A stretch of 12,653 nucleotides of DNA from Anaerolineaceae bacterium UBA5211 (GCA_002412595.1 DHVJ01000032.1:1-12653); one strand, 5' to 3'. Shown: positions 1-8,226, counted from the stretch's first letter. The notes: generated by a model not told the origin, from the letters alone. Numbers and translations: made by a program.

Positions 1-1
1 T

Positions 2-1216
2 ATTAAAGTTGTGGCAGGCGGACCATTGTTCACGACCGAACCTGAGGAATTCAACGGGATTGATCATTTTGTGCTCAATGAAGGCGAGATCACCCTTCCG
101 GAATTTCTGCACGATCTGGAAGATTCGCAACCCAAACTACTTTACCGCACGGATGATTACGCTGACCTACATCAAACCCCCACACCCCGCTGGGATCTAA
201 TGAACTTGAAGGATTACGCCAGCATGAGCATTCAATATTCACGCGGCTGCCCCTTCAATTGTGATTTTTGCAACGTCACCGCATTGCTTGGCCACCGCAT
301 GCGTTTAAAAACCGCCCAACAAATCATTGATGAGCTGGACGGGCTATACCAGGCTGGCTGGCGCGGGGGTGTCTTCTTCGTAGATGATAACCTGATCGGC
401 AACAAGAAAGCCCTCAAAGAAGAGCTTCTTCCCGCATTGATCGGGTGGCGCAAAGATAAAGAAGGTATGACCTTTAACACAGAAGCCTCCATCAACCTGG
501 CGGACGACCCCGAGCTGATGAGCCAGATGACGGCTGCTGGTTTCAACAAAGTGTTTATCGGCATTGAAACCCCCGACGAAGATAACCTGGCCGAATGCAA
601 TAAAAAGCAGAACCTCAATCGTGATCTGGTGGCAGATATCCACCGTATCCAGCGGGCTGGCATGCAGGTTCAAGGTGGTTTTATCGTTGGCTTCGACAAT
701 GATAGTCCGCTTACTTTCCAGAATTTAACCGATTTAATCCAGCGCAGCGGTATTGTCACCGCCATGGTTGGCATTCTGCAAGCTCCCATAGGTACAAAGC
801 TATACGCACGCATGGAAAAATCCGGCCGCATTGTTAAAAACATGTCAGGGGATAATGTGGACGGCTCTACCAACATTGTTCCGATTATGAATATTGATGT
901 ACTAAAACAGCAATATAAAAAGCTGCTAAATCATATTTATTCTCCCACGGTCTATTATCGGCGCGTCACTACTTTTTTGGAAGAATACAACATGCCCAAG
1001 GTAAAAATCCATATTGACCTGCAGGTAATCTGGCAGAATCTGACCGCATTCACCCGCTCTGTCTTCCAGTTGGGCATCTTTGGCAAAGAACGCCGCCAAT
1101 ATTGGCAGCTCTTTTTTTGGACCTTGTTCCATAAACCACGCTTGTTCCCACTGGCAATCGAATTTTCCATTTACGGTTATCATTTCCGAAAGATCAACGA
1201 GCAGCATGTAATTTGA
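2..1216 (+). CDS. Radical SAM protein with DUF4070 C-terminus, 5' end missing
   Basis: This gene enters from the left edge, so its true start is outside the window; the frame is open from base 2. The visible protein has the end of what looks like a cobalamin-binding (B12-binding) domain, including the VVAGGP and LNEGE segments typical of its C-terminal part. A radical SAM core follows with the CX3CX2C cluster motif (SRGCPFNCDFC, first Cys codon at 248-250), which would hold a 4Fe-4S cluster that cleaves S-adenosylmethionine. VFFVDDNLIG and FIGIETP are further core strands. The last roughly 140 residues (YSPTVYYRR through IYGYHF) match the DUF4070 domain that often follows this architecture. 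The substrate is unknown; relatives are annotated only as B12-binding-domain radical SAM proteins. It ends with TGA and is followed by a probable terminator, so it is transcriptionally separate from mgtA. The family call is firm, the reaction is not. Confidence 0.9.
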   Translation: MKVVAGGPLFTTEPEEFNGIDHFVLNEGEITLPEFLHDLEDSQPKLLYRTDDYADLHQTPTPRWDLMNLKDYASMSIQYSRGCPFNCDFCNVTALLGHRMRLKTAQQIIDELDGLYQAGWRGGVFFVDDNLIGNKKALKEELLPALIGWRKDKEGMTFNTEASINLADDPELMSQMTAAGFNKVFIGIETPDEDNLAECNKKQNLNRDLVADIHRIQRAGMQVQGGFIVGFDNDSPLTFQNLTDLIQRSGIVTAMVGILQAPIGTKLYARMEKSGRIVKNMSGDNVDGSTNIVPIMNIDVLKQQYKKLLNHIYSPTVYYRRVTTFLEEYNMPKVKIHIDLQVIWQNLTAFTRSVFQLGIFGKERRQYWQLFFWTLFHKPRLFPLAIEFSIYGYHFRKINEQHVI

Positions 1217-1228
1217 AACCAGAAAGAT

Positions 1229-1264
1229 CAAAAACCCTGACTAAAAGTTGGGGATTTTGTTTTA
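1229..1264 (+). terminator. Probable intrinsic terminator after the radical SAM gene
   Basis: An imperfect hairpin pairs CAAAAACCCT (1229-1238) with GGGGATTTTG (1250-1259), with one A:A mismatch and one G:T pair, and runs straight into TTTT. It lies 12 bases after the TGA stop of the radical SAM gene, which fits a rho-independent terminator. The stem is A/T-rich, so efficiency may be modest. Confidence 0.45.
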
Positions 1265-1528
1265 ATGAGAGGCGCAGCCATTATTTTTCCAATCAGCCAA
1301 TTGGAGTAAACTTAATTCAGATATCCCACAAATTTACTTATGAATAATCACGACAAACCAAAAGATGCCTTTTGGAACAAAACTGCTGGCCAACTTTTTA
1401 AAGAACTTACAAGTTCGGCCAAAGGTCTGAGCCCTTCCGCTGCAGCAGAGCGATTGGACGAATTCGGGCCCAATACTTTATCAGTCGGATCGCATTTATC
1501 CGGCTTGAGGATTTTCGCCAATCAATTT

Positions 1529-1531
1529 TAA
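1529..1531 (+). other. mgtA: In-frame TAA stop inside mgtA, at a normally conserved Lys codon
   Basis: The frame reads ...ANQF, TAA, NPIILILFFA.... MgtA relatives have QFK followed by NP (or SP) and the first membrane helix here, so TAA replaces an AAA or AAG codon; AAA to TAA is a single change at 1529. The upstream fragment 1340-1531 would be a 63-residue peptide holding only the N-terminal domain. TAA is used as the normal stop by several neighbouring genes (both YbhN genes, msrA, msrB, folD, the TrmO gene), so readthrough by a changed genetic code is not supported. Confidence 0.9.
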
Positions 1532-1699
1532 AATCCTATCATCCTTATCCTCTTCTTTGCCACAATTATTTCTGCTGTCGCCCAAGATTGGATCGACGCG
1601 GCCATCATTCTCGCCATCGTCGCGGCCAGTTCCCTGCTCAGCTTTTTCCAGGAATATAACGCGCATAACGCTGCGGAAAAGTTAAAGAACCAAATCGCG

Positions 1700-3874
1700 T
1701 TGAAATCATCCGTCCTGCGGGACGGAGCCGTAACGCAGATCCTTTCACGGGATGTCGTTCCCGGTGATATAGTCCTGTTATCTGCTGGCAGCATGGTACC
1801 TGCGGATGGATTGATTGTGGAAGCTAAGGATTTATTCATCAATCAATCTGTCTTGACCGGTGAAACCTTCCCGGTGGAGAAGATGCCCGGTGTTTTACCA
1901 TCCGCTGCCAGCCTGGTAGAGCAAACCAATAGTGTCTTCATGGGTACTAACCTGCGCAGCGGCAGCGCGAGAATATTGGTGGTGCACACCGGTAAAGATA
2001 CTTCCTTCGGGGCCATTGCGAAAACGCTCACCCTGCGCGCGCCGGAAACCGAATTCGAACGCGGTGTTCGCCGTTTCGGATCGATGCTCTCCGAGATTAT
2101 GCTTATCATGGTCATCCTGGTGCTGGTTTTCAACATCCTGCTGAACAAGCCCATCCTGGATTCTCTATTATTCTCGATCGCATTGGCGGTTGGGCTAACA
2201 CCCCAGCTTCTGCCTGCTATCATCAGCATTAACCTATCTAAAGGAGCACAAGTCATGGCCCGCTCCGGCGTAATTGTACGCAGGTTGAATGCGATTGAAA
2301 ACTTTGGCAGCATGGATGTGCTGTGTACGGATAAAACCGGTACCTTGACACAAGGGATAGTTAAACTGGATGGTGCGTTGGATTTGCAGGGTAATCCCTC
2401 CGACGAAGTGTTTCGCCTGGCTTCCCTCAATACCGAACTGCAATCCGGCCTGGAAAATCCACTGGACGAAGCCATCAAAGCCCTCAATCAGCTGCAGATA
2501 GATCCTTCCATAAAATTGGATGAGATCCCTTATGATTTCATGCGAAAACGCTTATCCATCGTAGTGGCGGAATCTGCGGGAAACCTAATGATCACCAAGG
2601 GAGCTCTTGATCATATCCTCGAGATTTGTACTAGTTGTGATACTGATGGGAAGACGACTCCCCTGGCAGGCGATGCGCAAACAGAAATTGAAAAGAGAGC
2701 CCAAGTCTGGGGAGAGCAGGGTTTTCGTGTGTTGGGAATAGCAACCAAAAGAACTGCTGCACAAAAACAATTCTCTCGCTTTGATGAAACCGAAATGACT
2801 TTCAGGGGATTCTTGCTTTTCTATGACCCGCCCAAACTGGACGCGGCAGCTACAATCAACGATCTCAAATCCCTGGGTGTCAGCTTGAAAATTATCACCG
2901 GCGACAACCGTAATGTCACCCTGCATATCGCACAGACGATAGGTTTGGAGGTTTCAGGAGTCCTGACCGGCCGTGAGTTGAATGAAATTAATGATGAAGC
3001 TCTCTGGCACGCAGTTGAATCAACCAACCTCTTTGTGGAGGTCGATCCAAATCAGAAAGAACGCATCATTAGCGCCCTGCAAAAACGCAATCATGTGGTC
3101 GGATATATGGGTGATGGGATCAATGATGCTCCCTCACTGCATAATGCCGATGTGGGCATCTCAGTTGATTCGGCGGTCGATGTGGCCAAGGAGGCCGCCG
3201 ATTTTGTTCTGCTGCGCCATGATCTGGATGTTCTCAAACAAGGCATTATTTTAGGCCGCACCACTTTTGCGAATACGTTGAAATACATCAATATCACCAC
3301 CAGCGCCAACTTCGGCAATATGGTCAGCATGGCCGGCGTCTCCCTCCTGATTCCCTTCTTACCTTTGCTGCCTTTTCAGGTGCTGCTGACCAATTTTTTA
3401 ACCGATTTTCCAGCCATGATGATCGCGGGGGACAGTGTGGACGATGTCATGATCCAAAGCCCTCATCGCTGGAATATCCACACGCTGCGACATTTCATGA
3501 TTGTTTTTGGGGTCATCAGTTCTGTGTTTGACTACATTACATTCTTTTATCTTCTAAATATTCTGAAATCATCTCAAGATGTCTTCAGGACAGGTTGGTT
3601 CATTCAATCTGTTCTGACGGAACTCCTGGCCTTGTTAATCCTGCGTTCTCGTAAGTCTGTTTTTAAAAGGCACATCGGCAAAGGATTATGGATAATCTCG
3701 TTATTGGTTGCCATTTTGACAATATCTTTGCCATATATTCCCAGTGTCAGCACGCTGTTGAACATTACCCCGCTGCCGTTTTCTTTGATAATTATGCTAA
3801 TCGGAATTACACTCTTGTACTCACTCACCAATGAAATAGGGAAAAGGTATTTCTACCGAAAATATAATGACTGA
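1700..3874 (+). CDS. mgtA: Downstream open fragment of the Mg2+ ATPase (no N-terminal domain, no M1-M2)
   Basis: After the internal stop the first possible start in frame is TTG at 1700, giving 724 residues. It keeps the actuator, phosphorylation and nucleotide-binding domains and helices M3 to M10, with all catalytic motifs listed for the full gene. It would lack the first two membrane helices and has no clear ribosome-binding site (only an A-rich stretch lies upstream). In the intact protein this TTG encodes Leu inside the conserved QIAL-KSSVLRDG stretch. A functional transporter from this start alone is unlikely; gene callers will nevertheless report it. Confidence 0.5.
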   Translation: MKSSVLRDGAVTQILSRDVVPGDIVLLSAGSMVPADGLIVEAKDLFINQSVLTGETFPVEKMPGVLPSAASLVEQTNSVFMGTNLRSGSARILVVHTGKDTSFGAIAKTLTLRAPETEFERGVRRFGSMLSEIMLIMVILVLVFNILLNKPILDSLLFSIALAVGLTPQLLPAIISINLSKGAQVMARSGVIVRRLNAIENFGSMDVLCTDKTGTLTQGIVKLDGALDLQGNPSDEVFRLASLNTELQSGLENPLDEAIKALNQLQIDPSIKLDEIPYDFMRKRLSIVVAESAGNLMITKGALDHILEICTSCDTDGKTTPLAGDAQTEIEKRAQVWGEQGFRVLGIATKRTAAQKQFSRFDETEMTFRGFLLFYDPPKLDAAATINDLKSLGVSLKIITGDNRNVTLHIAQTIGLEVSGVLTGRELNEINDEALWHAVESTNLFVEVDPNQKERIISALQKRNHVVGYMGDGINDAPSLHNADVGISVDSAVDVAKEAADFVLLRHDLDVLKQGIILGRTTFANTLKYINITTSANFGNMVSMAGVSLLIPFLPLLPFQVLLTNFLTDFPAMMIAGDSVDDVMIQSPHRWNIHTLRHFMIVFGVISSVFDYITFFYLLNILKSSQDVFRTGWFIQSVLTELLALLILRSRKSVFKRHIGKGLWIISLLVAILTISLPYIPSVSTLLNITPLPFSLIIMLIGITLLYSLTNEIGKRYFYRKYND

Positions 3875-4949
3875 TCATCAACCTAAACAAGACGACTCGG
3901 AACGCAATCTTCATGTTGGTAAAATAGGATTTTCCAAATCCATGGTTTCCATCATCAAAAAAGTCGCTCTATTGGGCATCTTAGCCCTGGCTGTCCTTTA
4001 CTTGCTACCACAGCTTTCTTCAATTGAAAATTCGCTTAAAGTATTATCGACTTTAAAGCCTTGGGCAATCTCGCTGGCCATCATTGCACAATTTATCAGC
4101 TATTCGGGAAACGGTATGACCACCAGCGAATGCGTAAAATTGACTGGAAATAAAATCACAACGTTGCGGGGCATGTTGATAGCCCTGACAAGTGCTTCCA
4201 TTGGCCTTGTGGCCGGTGGCATGTTCGGCAGCACCGCCAGTACCTTCCGCTGGGTCAAAGCCAGCGGCGGGGGAAATGATGGTTCCTCATTAGCCGCGTC
4301 GCTGCCGCCAATTTTCGTGGATATCGCCCTCCTTGCGGTATCGGTTATCGGTTTAGTATTTCTCCTTTTTGTCCATGATCTAACTCGTACCCAGGTGATT
4401 TCATTTAGCCTGGTCACACTACTGCTGATTGCCCTGGCAATTTTATGTTTTCTTGCGGTAAAACACCAAAAAGCAGCTATTGAAAAAATGCTGGTAATTT
4501 TGGAAAAATTCTACGTTTTCTTTAAAAAGGATTTTCCCAAAGAACAAACCCGTACCAACCTGGAAAAACTCTTTGCCACGGGTACATACCTGATCAAGGG
4601 TGGTTGGAAAGGCCCGCTAAAAGGAGCTTCTTTCAATATCTTTTTCGATATGCTGACCCTATATTTTGTGTTTCTAGCCAGCGGGAAAAGCATTTCAGTT
4701 TTCGTGTTGATCGCCGGATACGGCTTGCCCTGGTTGATTGGACGAATGGCATTCATCTTCCCCGGTGGAGTAGGTGTAATTGAAAGCGCTATGGTAGCCC
4801 TGTTTATCACTTTGGGAATCGATAAAGCTTTAGCTACAATTGCGGTCCTGGTTTACCGCGTGATTTCCTTTTGGGTTCCCTCACTCATCGGCTTTATAGT
4901 TCTCCCTATCTTGAACGCGATTACCGGAAAAAAACCGATCCAAGATTAA
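3867..4949 (+). CDS. YbhN/LPG-synthase-TM family integral membrane protein, copy 1
   Basis: A 360-residue polytopic membrane protein of the lysylphosphatidylglycerol synthase transmembrane-region family (YbhN/UPF0104 type), without the C-terminal aminoacyl-transferase domain of MprF. A charged N-tail (1-25) precedes hydrophobic segments near residues 28-48, 66-84, 101-120, 143-168, 176-197, 253-272, 276-298, 304-325 and 328-350. Conserved family features include GGMFGS (118-122), WKGP (247-250), and YGLP with FPGGVGVIES (about 285-307). The ATG sits inside the end of mgtA: the overlap ATGACTGA is 8 bp, so translation is probably coupled. No independent Shine-Dalgarno is well placed. Members of this family are implicated in lipid or lipid-linked-substrate handling, but no substrate can be named. 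The mgtA nonsense codon upstream could reduce its expression through polarity. A colinear paralogue follows immediately. Confidence 0.88.
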   Translation: MTDHQPKQDDSERNLHVGKIGFSKSMVSIIKKVALLGILALAVLYLLPQLSSIENSLKVLSTLKPWAISLAIIAQFISYSGNGMTTSECVKLTGNKITTLRGMLIALTSASIGLVAGGMFGSTASTFRWVKASGGGNDGSSLAASLPPIFVDIALLAVSVIGLVFLLFVHDLTRTQVISFSLVTLLLIALAILCFLAVKHQKAAIEKMLVILEKFYVFFKKDFPKEQTRTNLEKLFATGTYLIKGGWKGPLKGASFNIFFDMLTLYFVFLASGKSISVFVLIAGYGLPWLIGRMAFIFPGGVGVIESAMVALFITLGIDKALATIAVLVYRVISFWVPSLIGFIVLPILNAITGKKPIQD

Positions 4950-5059
4950 TGATCCCGGTTAATAAATGATTACGAAGTCCATCCTAAAATACCAGAATAT
5001 GAACTTATTCCTGGGCGACTTTTCCTTGCGGATTCTTCCCCATTCATGATTTTATTATG

Positions 5060-5065
5060 TATAAT
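5060..5065 (+). promoter_or_regulatory. Possible -10 box for the second YbhN gene
   Basis: A perfect TATAAT lies 53 bp before the chosen ATG at 5119. No convincing -35 hexamer sits at 16-18 bp spacing, so this is a weak call. It fits the fact that copy 2 is separated from copy 1 by about 170 bp rather than overlapping it. Confidence 0.3.
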
Positions 5066-5118
5066 AATCTACCATTGCTATCCATTTGGATCTGCAATCA
5101 TTGACATCACACAAAATT

Positions 5119-6216
5119 ATGAACAAATCTTTACAACCTCAACCTGAACAGGAAGAAAAGAAAGAGAACCTGGATCTTGGTTTTATAAAAATTTCAAAAT
5201 CCTCACTTCCCGTTATTGAAAAAATAGTCCTGATCGTCATACTGGCTTTAGCCGTTTATTTCTTCCTGCCTAAGATTTCCTCACTCGAAGAAACAGTCCA
5301 TATCTTTACTTCGATGAAGGGCTGGGCATTGATCCTGGCGATAGGCGCGCAAGTTTTGCGGGCGTATGGAAATGGACTCACAATCCAGGAATGCGTCAAG
5401 ATCACTAAACAAGATTTTTCAATCATGCGGGCTATTTTGATCTTTATGGCCAGTTATTCTTTCGGTTTGGTGGGCGGTGGCATGTTCGGAAGTGCAGCAA
5501 CAACCTACCGGTGGATCAGGGTCAGTGGTAGTAATGCCGAGGGTGCCTCGCTGGCTGCATCGATACCGGCTTTCTTCTTGAGCTTTGTGCTTTCTGCCGT
5601 ATCAGTCTTGGGTTTGGTCTTTTTATTTCTGAGTAATAACCTTTCCACATTACAAATTATCTCGTATGTCTTGATTTCCTTATTCCTGGCAGCAGTCGGT
5701 ATTTTACTAATTGTGGCGATGCGCCACCAGGAAAAATCAATCGAGATATCAATTACCGTTTTGAGAGCAGTTTTCAAATTCCTTAAAAAGAGTTTTGATG
5801 AAGAAAAGGTATCTAAAGAACTGCGCAATATGTTTTATGCCTGGAATTTTCTGGTCCAGGAAGGTTGGAAAGGGCCAATGATCGGTTCCCTGGTAAGCAC
5901 TCTCGGGGATGTCCTGACTATTTTCTTTCTTTTCCTGGCATGCGGCAGCCCACAATCACTCCTGGTGGTTACAACCGGATATGGATTGCCCAACCTGTTT
6001 GGGCGCATGGCTTTCATGATTCCCGGTGGCGTTGGGATCATAGAAAGTACAATGGTGGCCTTATATACATCACTGGGAGTGGAAAATTCGGTTGCTACCG
6101 TAATAACATTGACTTACCGTTTGCTTTCCTTCTGGGCGCCGGCATTATCCGGATTTTTCCTGCTGCCCTATTTCAATCGTTTGAGCAGCAAGAGCCACGA
6201 AGAACTTCCTAATTAA
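5119..6216 (+). CDS. YbhN/LPG-synthase-TM family integral membrane protein, copy 2
   Basis: A 365-residue polytopic membrane protein, colinear with copy 1 over its whole length. Matching landmarks are GGGMFGSAATTYRW, SLAAS, EGWKGP, GYGLP, GRMAFMIPGGVGIIES and MVALYTSLGV; by eye the two share somewhat under half their residues. About nine hydrophobic segments follow a charged N-tail (MNKSLQPQPEQEEKKEN). I place the start at ATG 5119: the open frame extends to a TTG at 5086, but the ATG gives an N-tail nearly the same length as in copy 1. Neither start has a recognisable Shine-Dalgarno. Function is probably related to membrane lipid transport or modification, but the substrate is unknown. The gene ends with TAA only 6 bp from the stop of the convergent ccmF. 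Divergence from copy 1 suggests an old tandem duplication rather than a recent one. Confidence 0.87.
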   Translation: MNKSLQPQPEQEEKKENLDLGFIKISKSSLPVIEKIVLIVILALAVYFFLPKISSLEETVHIFTSMKGWALILAIGAQVLRAYGNGLTIQECVKITKQDFSIMRAILIFMASYSFGLVGGGMFGSAATTYRWIRVSGSNAEGASLAASIPAFFLSFVLSAVSVLGLVFLFLSNNLSTLQIISYVLISLFLAAVGILLIVAMRHQEKSIEISITVLRAVFKFLKKSFDEEKVSKELRNMFYAWNFLVQEGWKGPMIGSLVSTLGDVLTIFFLFLACGSPQSLLVVTTGYGLPNLFGRMAFMIPGGVGIIESTMVALYTSLGVENSVATVITLTYRLLSFWAPALSGFFLLPYFNRLSSKSHEELPN

Positions 6217-6222
6217 TGTTAT

Positions 6223-8226
6223 TCATTTGATCAGGTAAGCGCGTAATGTATGCAGCCCACCCATCACCATCACGAGACCCCCAATCCAAATCCACATCAT
6301 AGATGGTAGAAATGAAACTTGAAATTCTGCCAGATGGCTGTCAGGTACATTCCAATCAGACATCACAACATGAACATCCTGAAATAGATTGGAATGGAAA
6401 TCCGGCAGGGATTCTTCAATATCTAATTTGGGATAGGATTTTATTTCAGGTTCCAGAAAAATAACTTTCCCTGAAGCTGACTTAAATTGCAAAATGAAGG
6501 CATTGCTATCCTGCCCCCCTGAAGTTTCAGCTGGAACTACCTCGCGGGATACGGCATTGACTGTCCAACCCATCAACTCGAGAGAATCGCCAGCCTGTAA
6601 ACCAATTTCATAACGAGAAGTGAAATTTTCCACACCCAGAATACCAAAAGCCAATAAAGCCAGACCGATATGCACCAGCACCATCCCAAGTGGGGTATTC
6701 AGTTTTGCAGTACTTGTTTTCTTTCTGAATCTTGTAATTACAAAGAACATCAACAAATAAAACCAGCTTCCAAACAGGAATACGGTCAGACCATAGCCAA
6801 GCGCCGCGCTAAGGCTGATCGGGTAAATTAAGAATAATCCAGCTGCCACTATAATGGAAAAGATAGTCAGCCCCGTCCGATAAGCCTTGGGGAATAAATC
6901 TCGTGTGGGTTGATAACGGAAGGGGAACAAACCCGTGAAATATAGAATCAACAGTAAAAATGGCGTGGATAGCGACTCGTAATCATTGGCGCTAAAAGTT
7001 GTTTTGGCACCTTTAAACAACGATGAAGTAATTGGCAATGTTTGCCCAAACAAATATAACAATACCAAGATTAATAAACAACCATTCAATCCAGAAAGCA
7101 GTTGATCCGGTCCCAAATTCTCTGAAGTCTGAGAGGGTTGTTTAAGAGCCTTAGAATTCCCGCCTATAACTATGCCCGCGAACACTGCATGGGCAGCCAG
7201 CAGCCCGGTTAATACCGGACCCATTGCCCCACTGCTGTAAGCATGCACTGATTCCAGGATGCCAGACCGTGTAACTAAAATCCCCAGCAATACAAAGAGG
7301 AAGATAAGCACCGCGAAGACATACGTCCAACGTTTAAAAGGTCTGCCATGCAGCAAAGCCTGCATGCTGTGAAGTAATCCAAACGAAAGCAGCCAGGGCA
7401 GCAAACCCGAGATTTCCACTGCATCCCAACTCCAATAGCCGCCCCAGCCTTGAATGGAATACGCCCACCAGGAACCCAGGAACATGCCCAGTGTCAGGCA
7501 CATCCAAGCCGCCAGCGCAACCGGGTAAACCAATTTAACCCAATCCAAATCATCCGGTCTGTAAATTAACGCAGCTATGCTGAAGGCATACGGGATGAAG
7601 AACCCGATTAACCCTAAATAAAGGAAAGGCGGGTGCAGCAGCATCGCGATATGCCGCAGACTGGGTGTTAACCCACGCCCATCCGTGGGCATCACCAACG
7701 CAGCTTCCTCAGGCGCAAAAAACGTGTTCGCGATAGAACCATTTGGCATCAGCCAAATTTTAGTAAATGGACTGGTGACAAAAGTCGGCGGTATCAGAAA
7801 TACAAACAGTGTTATAGAGAGGATTAGAACCGCCAGAACACCCATGCGCCATTCCGGTAAACGTTGGCCTAGCTTGAATGTTCCATAAATGGCTATGGTG
7901 AGAATCAGGGAAAAGAATAGTAATGAGCTGGCTTGCCCGGACCACAAACCGCCCAGTTTTTGATACCAGGGCATTTTCAGCTCAACTGAGTTAAAGACCA
8001 ATTGGTATTCAAATGCATTCTGCAATAACAAGAAAAGCAGACTGGCTACTGCCGCCAGCATGAGGCCACATTGAACCTTCAAGCTGGTGTGAATCATTCG
8101 CCACCATTGATCTTTCTGTTTGATCAGAAAAATCAAAGATAAAAATACTGTCAGACCGCAGAAGAAAACTGCGGCATATAAACTGACCTGTCCAATCCAT
8201 CCCGCCATGGCATTCAATGTAGTCAT
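6223..8226 (-). CDS. ccmF: CcmF-type cytochrome c haem lyase subunit
   Basis: A 667-residue membrane protein of the CcmF/CcsA haem-handling superfamily, which in system I ligates haem to apocytochrome c on the outer face of the cytoplasmic membrane. The tryptophan-rich motif is WGGYWSWDAVEISGLLPWL (residues 261-279); the usual form is WGGWWFWDPVEN, so the second Trp is Tyr and the Pro is Ala. Candidate haem-ligand histidines are His198 (LLHPPFLYLG), His286 (LLHSMQ), His328 (RSGILESVHAY) and His519 (VHIGLALLAFGILG). A large extracytoplasmic segment near 535-640 ends in a final helix (MMWIWIGGLVMVMGG). A GGAGGGG sequence lies upstream of ATG 8226 but at an unusually long spacing of about 14-16 bases. 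It is 59 bp downstream of msrA on the same strand and may be cotranscribed. No ccmA-E or ccmG/H is in the window, so its partners lie elsewhere or further away. Confidence 0.93.
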   Translation of the reverse strand: MTTLNAMAGWIGQVSLYAAVFFCGLTVFLSLIFLIKQKDQWWRMIHTSLKVQCGLMLAAVASLLFLLLQNAFEYQLVFNSVELKMPWYQKLGGLWSGQASSLLFFSLILTIAIYGTFKLGQRLPEWRMGVLAVLILSITLFVFLIPPTFVTSPFTKIWLMPNGSIANTFFAPEEAALVMPTDGRGLTPSLRHIAMLLHPPFLYLGLIGFFIPYAFSIAALIYRPDDLDWVKLVYPVALAAWMCLTLGMFLGSWWAYSIQGWGGYWSWDAVEISGLLPWLLSFGLLHSMQALLHGRPFKRWTYVFAVLIFLFVLLGILVTRSGILESVHAYSSGAMGPVLTGLLAAHAVFAGIVIGGNSKALKQPSQTSENLGPDQLLSGLNGCLLILVLLYLFGQTLPITSSLFKGAKTTFSANDYESLSTPFLLLILYFTGLFPFRYQPTRDLFPKAYRTGLTIFSIIVAAGLFLIYPISLSAALGYGLTVFLFGSWFYLLMFFVITRFRKKTSTAKLNTPLGMVLVHIGLALLAFGILGVENFTSRYEIGLQAGDSLELMGWTVNAVSREVVPAETSGGQDSNAFILQFKSASGKVIFLEPEIKSYPKLDIEESLPDFHSNLFQDVHVVMSDWNVPDSHLAEFQVSFLPSMMWIWIGGLVMVMGGLHTLRAYLIK

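Larger units (their letters stand above)
1340..3874 (+). pseudogene. mgtA: mgtA-like Mg2+-transporting P-type ATPase (type IIIB), interrupted by an in-frame TAA at codon 64
   Basis: The reading frame from ATG 1340 to TGA 3874 encodes about 844 residues, close to the family's usual 850-910, with one TAA at 1529-1531 and no frame change. The N-terminal cation-ATPase domain (FWNKTAGQLFKEL, GLSPSAAAERL, FGPNTL) is upstream of the stop. Downstream, in the same frame, are M1-M2 (from NPIIL), the actuator loop with LTGETFPVEK (residues about 173-176, in place of TGES), M4 with GLTPQLLPAI, the phosphorylation motif DKTGT (Asp near residue 331), the ITGDN hinge motif, MGDGINDAP (near 591) and the NFGNMVSM segment of the C-terminal helices. 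These are hallmarks of Mg2+ importers of the MgtA/MgtB class in the cytoplasmic membrane. No good Shine-Dalgarno precedes 1340, but the next in-frame codon upstream that matters is a stop at 1313, so this is the only sensible start. Whether this is a true pseudogene, a recent mutation or a sequence error cannot be decided here. Confidence 0.85.

Noticed and set aside
1301..1329. TTGGAG as a -35 box for mgtA
   Set aside because: No -10-like hexamer lies at the required distance downstream.
1217..1339. Mg2+-sensing riboswitch or leader before mgtA
   Set aside because: Only about 75 bases remain between the terminator and the start codon, too short for an M-box, and no matching fold or leader peptide is visible.
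1843..2487. Long open frame on the minus strand inside mgtA (214 codons)
   Set aside because: It lies fully opposite the conserved ATPase frame, has no recognisable domain and shows the Ser/Arg-rich composition typical of antisense shadows.
5086..5118. Upstream TTG extension of the second YbhN gene
   Set aside because: No ribosome-binding site, and ATG 5119 gives an N-terminal tail matching copy 1 in length.
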